Virus record (IMG/VR): IMGVR_UViG_3300019776_000212
Span: 1-64,000 of that record
Reading direction: 5' to 3' (one strand)
Source of the DNA: a virus
Length of the DNA stretch: 64,000 bases
In this document: positions 61,745-64,000 of the stretch, in pieces
Position numbering within the stretch: position 1 is the first letter of the stretch
How the letters are laid out: the number at the start of each line of letters is the position of its first letter
Notes under the pieces: generated by a model
What the model was told of the DNA's origin: nothing
What the model saw: the letters and a program-made list of their open reading frames with translations, nothing else
The model's database searches: none
Program-made: the position numbers and the translations under genes

Positions 61745-61946
61745 CAGTTGCTCCTTTAGCGAACCTGTAAATGTAGTTTTTAACAACCTCACAACCCCAT
61801 CCATCGACAACGGCCAACCCTTTAATGTGGGACGGGATGGCATAGTAGGCCATGTCAATCACGAAGTCTTTTGGGCTATCGTTACCGGCAGCAACGAACG
61901 CATCATAGATGGTGTCGTAAGCTGCCTTTGGTGCTTGTAAAGCCAT
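61722..61946 (-). CDS. Hypothetical protein, 74 aa
   Basis: GGGAGG precedes ATG 61946. Helical N-terminus (AAYDTIYDAFVAAGN), then strands (GLAVVDGWGCEVVKNYIY). Overlaps the HAD gene by 23 nt. Unrecognised. Confidence 0.6.
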   Translation of the reverse strand: MALQAPKAAYDTIYDAFVAAGNDSPKDFVIDMAYYAIPSHIKGLAVVDGWGCEVVKNYIYRFAKGATDGNTGWI

Positions 61947-61947
61947 A

Positions 61948-62223
61948 TTACCTCCCGTAGTACTGCCACATGACAGCGTTACAATAAGCGTGGACTGCAC
62001 CCTCTGTCAGCCCGGTTTTGTGGTCGTGTTGCAGATGTACAGGATATTTAAGGAAGTTCGGTGGAAGCCGCTTCCAATTGATATCCAGCAATGCTACAGC
62101 TCTTGGCACTGGTTTGTCAAGTGGTGATGAGCAAAAGAGGCAGATGCCCTTCTGGTACTTTACATACTCTTCCCGCTTAAGACGTCTCTCATAAGGTGTG
62201 AGGTTATCGTAGATTACGTGCAT
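61948..62223 (-). CDS. Endonuclease VII/HNH-like protein, 91 aa
   Basis: ICLFCSSPL, HLQHDHKTGLTEGAVHAYCN and MWQYYG give the His-Asp-His metal site and Cys ligands of the recombination endonuclease VII family (LDHDH-x-T-G...C-x-x-CN; the last pair is reduced to one Cys here). It may cut branched DNA before packaging. AAAGGAG precedes the ATG. Shorter than T4 endonuclease VII (157). Confidence 0.65.
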   Translation of the reverse strand: MHVIYDNLTPYERRLKREEYVKYQKGICLFCSSPLDKPVPRAVALLDINWKRLPPNFLKYPVHLQHDHKTGLTEGAVHAYCNAVMWQYYGR

Positions 62224-62234
62224 ATTTCTCTCCT

Positions 62235-62435
62235 TTATTGCTTGCTTTTGATCTTGCTCTTAAATCCACAATGGGTTTCGCAGCAGAAGGCACATCTATC
62301 CCAAGGAACGCCATACACAGTGAAGTGCCTAAGACGTACCTTTGGATGTACCTCATGTCATCGTTCCACAATTGGGATCGCTGGCAGCCTACATGTGTAG
62401 GAATTGGCTGAGAGCCTTCCCTCGTCAGAGGTCAT
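62235..62435 (-). pseudogene. Zinc-type gene interrupted by an in-frame TGA
   Basis: One frame reads ATG 62435 to TAA 62235-62237 with a single internal stop, TGA 62358-62360, after residue 25. Before it: SYTCRLPAIPIVER; after it: HEVHPKVRLRHFTVYGVPWD and then CAFCC-ETHC, a cysteine-histidine zinc-type end. The two halves look like one 66-residue protein with TGG (Trp) changed to TGA. The stop is followed by C, the leakiest context. Either a broken gene, a sequencing error, or a readthrough site; the RBS of the ATG is weak. Confidence 0.45.
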
Positions 62436-62535
62436 CACTACGCTGTTCTCTCATAAACATCTCAGCTTGGCCAGTAGCCCACTCTTCATAGCCATACACT
62501 GTCAGGTCGGTGAGGGATGGCTTACGCCGCGACAT
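62425..62535 (-). CDS. 36-residue hypothetical protein
   Basis: GGGGAGAT precedes ATG 62535; stop TGA 62425-62427 overlaps the interrupted gene. Charged, helical (YEEWATGQAEMFMREQ). First ORF behind minus promoter 62557. Confidence 0.5.
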   Translation of the reverse strand: MSRRKPSLTDLTVYGYEEWATGQAEMFMREQRSDDL

Positions 62536-62556
62536 ATCTCCCCTGACACATGAGCG

Positions 62557-62584
62557 ATATTACCATAGAAAATTCTTTCGTCAA
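62557..62584 (-). promoter_or_regulatory. Divergent promoter, minus side
   Basis: TTGACG, 16 bp, TAATAT, five bp from the -35 of the plus promoter. Confidence 0.6.
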
Positions 62585-62589
62585 GGGGG

Positions 62590-62617
62590 TTGACTGGTTT
62601 GTTCGATGGTGTATGAT
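62590..62617 (+). promoter_or_regulatory. Divergent promoter, plus side
   Basis: TTGACT, 16 bp, TATGAT. Drives the genes at 62647-63720. Confidence 0.65.
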
Positions 62618-62646
62618 GGCCTCACATTCAACAGTAAGGAGTAACT

Positions 62647-62895
62647 ATGAAATACGAATTCCACATCCCAACAGACAAGAACACCGACTTCTTCAACGGG
62701 CCTGTAATCTTCCGTGAAGACGGTAGCTTCATGGCATTCTGCAACATGCATGGTCGTGGCCAAGCTTGTGTGGACGAAGTGTCTACTGCTATTAGCTGGG
62801 GCGACGGCTGGCTGCCAGCCGAAGAAGACAAAGACGTCCGTAAGCAAGTGGCCGTTGAGGGTATGTTTGAGATTTTCGTTTTGGAGGTGAAGTGA
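62647..62895 (+). CDS. Hypothetical protein, 82 aa
   Basis: AAGGAG precedes ATG 62647. Beta-rich with two Cys and an acidic middle (WLPAEEDKDVRKQ). Unrecognised; first gene of a three-gene operon with a MazG-like enzyme. Confidence 0.6.
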   Translation: MKYEFHIPTDKNTDFFNGPVIFREDGSFMAFCNMHGRGQACVDEVSTAISWGDGWLPAEEDKDVRKQVAVEGMFEIFVLEVK

Positions 62896-63290
62896 TGACT
62901 GTTATGACCAACACCCAAGTGCGGGAAGGCCAGCTGCTGCAAGCTGCCATTTACGAAGGTAATGTGAAAGCAGGCTGGTGGACAAACCTGCTCACTGGTG
63001 AGCCAAAACCACGTGGTGATGTTGAGCAGATTCTCTCCAAGCTTGCACTGGTGCACAGCGAAGTTAGTGAGGCGTTGGAGGGTGCTCGTAAAGGTCTGAT
63101 GGATGACAAGCTCCCGCATCGTAAGATGATTGAGGTTGAACTGGCAGACGCCGTCATTCGTATCCTTGATCTCGCACATCATGAATGTCTCGATGTGTTT
63201 GGTGCAATGCAGGAGAAGCTGGCGTATAATGCTGTACGTGCAGACCACAAAATCGAAAACCGTCTCGCTGATGGCGGCAAGAAGGCATAA
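62895..63290 (+). CDS. MazG-like NTP pyrophosphohydrolase
   Basis: 131 residues from ATG 62895 (GGAGG; a GTG at 62892 overlaps it). ALVHSEVSEALEGARKG and VELADAVIRILDLA carry the E-x-x-E and E-x-x-D metal ligands of the all-alpha NTP-pyrophosphatase fold. It removes pyrophosphate from (d)NTPs or alarmones and complements the MazG-like gene at 19109. Confidence 0.82.
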   Translation: MTVMTNTQVREGQLLQAAIYEGNVKAGWWTNLLTGEPKPRGDVEQILSKLALVHSEVSEALEGARKGLMDDKLPHRKMIEVELADAVIRILDLAHHECLDVFGAMQEKLAYNAVRADHKIENRLADGGKKA

Positions 63291-63300
63291 GGAGAAAGAA

Positions 63301-63720
63301 ATGGTACACAGTATTATCAAGTATAAAATTCAGGAAATCCGTGAAACCCGTGAGATGTCAATCCTCACGGATAACCGTGATCAACTTGTAGAGCTTAAAC
63401 GTATGTTCTCAGAGGCTGGAATTCCTGCAACCTCTGGAAGTTCGGAGCTTCGCTTACACTTCCGTTACGCCAACTGTCTCGGTTATTACTGGACTTCCGA
63501 CTTCCGTGGTGGCGGCGGCACTTTGGTGATTAGCTTCACAGACTTTATCCGCCGATACTGTGAGCTTCCGGCAGAAGAGCCACCAAAACTGCCTAAGCTG
63601 CATGACAAGCAGGTACTCCAACTGGCCGCCTTGATCGGAGTTCAAGACTCTCTTGTCGAGCAGCTGAAAGCCAACGGTAATGCAATCAAGGCCCTTAAGG
63701 CCGAGATGGGTATTGCCTAA
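63301..63720 (+). CDS. Hypothetical protein, 139 aa
   Basis: AAGGAGA precedes ATG 63301; the longer frame overlaps the MazG-like gene. Helical start and end flank a Gly-rich strand region (TSDFRGGGGTLVISFTDF). Followed by the terminator at 63736. Confidence 0.65.
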   Translation: MVHSIIKYKIQEIRETREMSILTDNRDQLVELKRMFSEAGIPATSGSSELRLHFRYANCLGYYWTSDFRGGGGTLVISFTDFIRRYCELPAEEPPKLPKLHDKQVLQLAALIGVQDSLVEQLKANGNAIKALKAEMGIA

Positions 63721-63735
63721 CGAGTGGATACAAAG

Positions 63736-63765
63736 AAGCCCCGTACCAATTAGGTCGGGGCTTTT
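63736..63765. terminator. Bidirectional intrinsic terminator
   Basis: AAGCCCCG/CGGGGCTT stem, then TTTT on the plus strand; minus-strand tail CTTTG. The stop of the gene at 63750 lies in its loop. Confidence 0.85.
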
Positions 63766-64000
63766 AGTCTTGCTCGCAAATCATCAATTTCACGTTTCAA
63801 TCCTTTGATATCGTCATCCGTAGCCTCAGTGCGTTTACGGTGCACAAACTCAAGAGAGTTGATTTGTTCTTGTAGTCTATTAATGGCATCAGTGTATCTC
63901 CTGTCCTGATCAGCCATATCTCTCTTGTGTTGTTGCTGGGCAACTTCTATCTGCATTTGTATATTCTTGTTTTTATTGTCAGGAGCAGCCAGTAGCATCA
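63750..64000 (-). CDS. Coiled-coil protein, end of gene, 5' side not seen
   Basis: The frame is open from TAA 63750-63752 to the window edge; an ATG at 63996-63998 may be internal. Predominantly coiled coil (RLQEQINSLEFVHRKR; IKGLKREIDDLRARLK), as in spanin-like or scaffolding proteins, but no membrane anchor is visible in this part. Confidence 0.55.
   Translation of the reverse strand, partial: MLLAAPDNKNKNIQMQIEVAQQQHKRDMADQDRRYTDAINRLQEQINSLEFVHRKRTEATDDDIKGLKREIDDLRARLKAPT

Noticed and set aside
1-64000. CRISPR arrays, insertion sequences, integrase or lysogeny genes
   Set aside because: No regularly spaced direct repeats, transposase or integrase motifs were seen; the content fits a strictly lytic phage.

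Overview
The window is part of the genome of a virulent tailed bacteriophage (Caudoviricetes). It has densely packed, mostly overlapping genes (ATGA, GTGA and TAATG junctions), strong Shine-Dalgarno sites, three tRNA genes, a T7-type family A DNA polymerase and primase-helicase, class I ribonucleotide reductase, ThyX, DNA ligase, PhoH, and a paired PRPP-synthetase-like and nicotinamide-phosphoribosyltransferase-like gene. That gene set resembles myoviruses of the Felix O1 / PAK_P1 / KPP10 kind, so the host is probably a gammaproteobacterium, possibly Pseudomonas. This placement is inference from gene content. No head, tail, lysis or large-terminase gene is recognisable here, so the virion genes must lie outside the window.

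Layout. (1) 1-1450, minus: tRNA-Ser, tRNA-Lys and tRNA-Val, an HNH protein, a possible small terminase or DNA-binding protein and a zinc-binding miniprotein, served by a consensus promoter at 1202-1230. (2) 1451-1950: a 22-residue ORF followed by RNA-like hairpins, then a consensus promoter at 1895-1924. (3) 1951-24436, plus: about 58 genes in a near-continuous operon, with ClpP-like protease, dCMP deaminase, DNA ligase, a ppGpp-hydrolase-like HD protein, phosphoesterase, RNA ligase plus kinase, the Prs/NadV pair, macro domain, lipoprotein, glutathionylspermidine-synthase-like enzyme, PhoH, SLOG-like protein, MazG-like protein, NADAR-like protein, a nuclease and many micro-proteins. (4) 24510-25145, minus: one gene of unknown function. 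(5) 25146-26349: about 1.2 kb without a convincing gene, with GTTCCAC iterons and an array of short hairpins. (6) 26350-35789, minus: 28 small genes served by about a dozen near-identical sigma70-type promoters; this looks like an early host-takeover block. (7) 35851-36539: a second non-coding stretch with two plus-strand promoters and the same GTTCCAC motif inverted. (8) 36540-62535, minus: hypothetical genes, glutaredoxin, NrdA/NrdB, ThyX, a dNTP-pyrophosphohydrolase-like protein, phosphoesterase, HNH proteins, exonuclease, SSB-like protein, DNA polymerase, primase-helicase and small genes. (9) 62647-63720, plus: three genes including a MazG-like enzyme; then the end of a minus-strand coiled-coil gene.

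How the genes fit together. The minus-strand replication module (exonuclease, SSB-like protein, polymerase, primase-helicase) is fed by nucleotide genes on both strands (NrdAB, ThyX, glutaredoxin, dCMP deaminase, two MazG-like enzymes, DUF5664-like protein). The plus operon is rich in NAD/ADP-ribose and RNA-repair functions, which suggests that this phage counters NAD-depleting or tRNA-cleaving host defences. The most unusual features are the two non-coding regions flanking the early block, the promoter array, promoters whose -10 lies inside an inverted repeat, and a conserved-looking gene interrupted by an in-frame TGA at 62358-62360.
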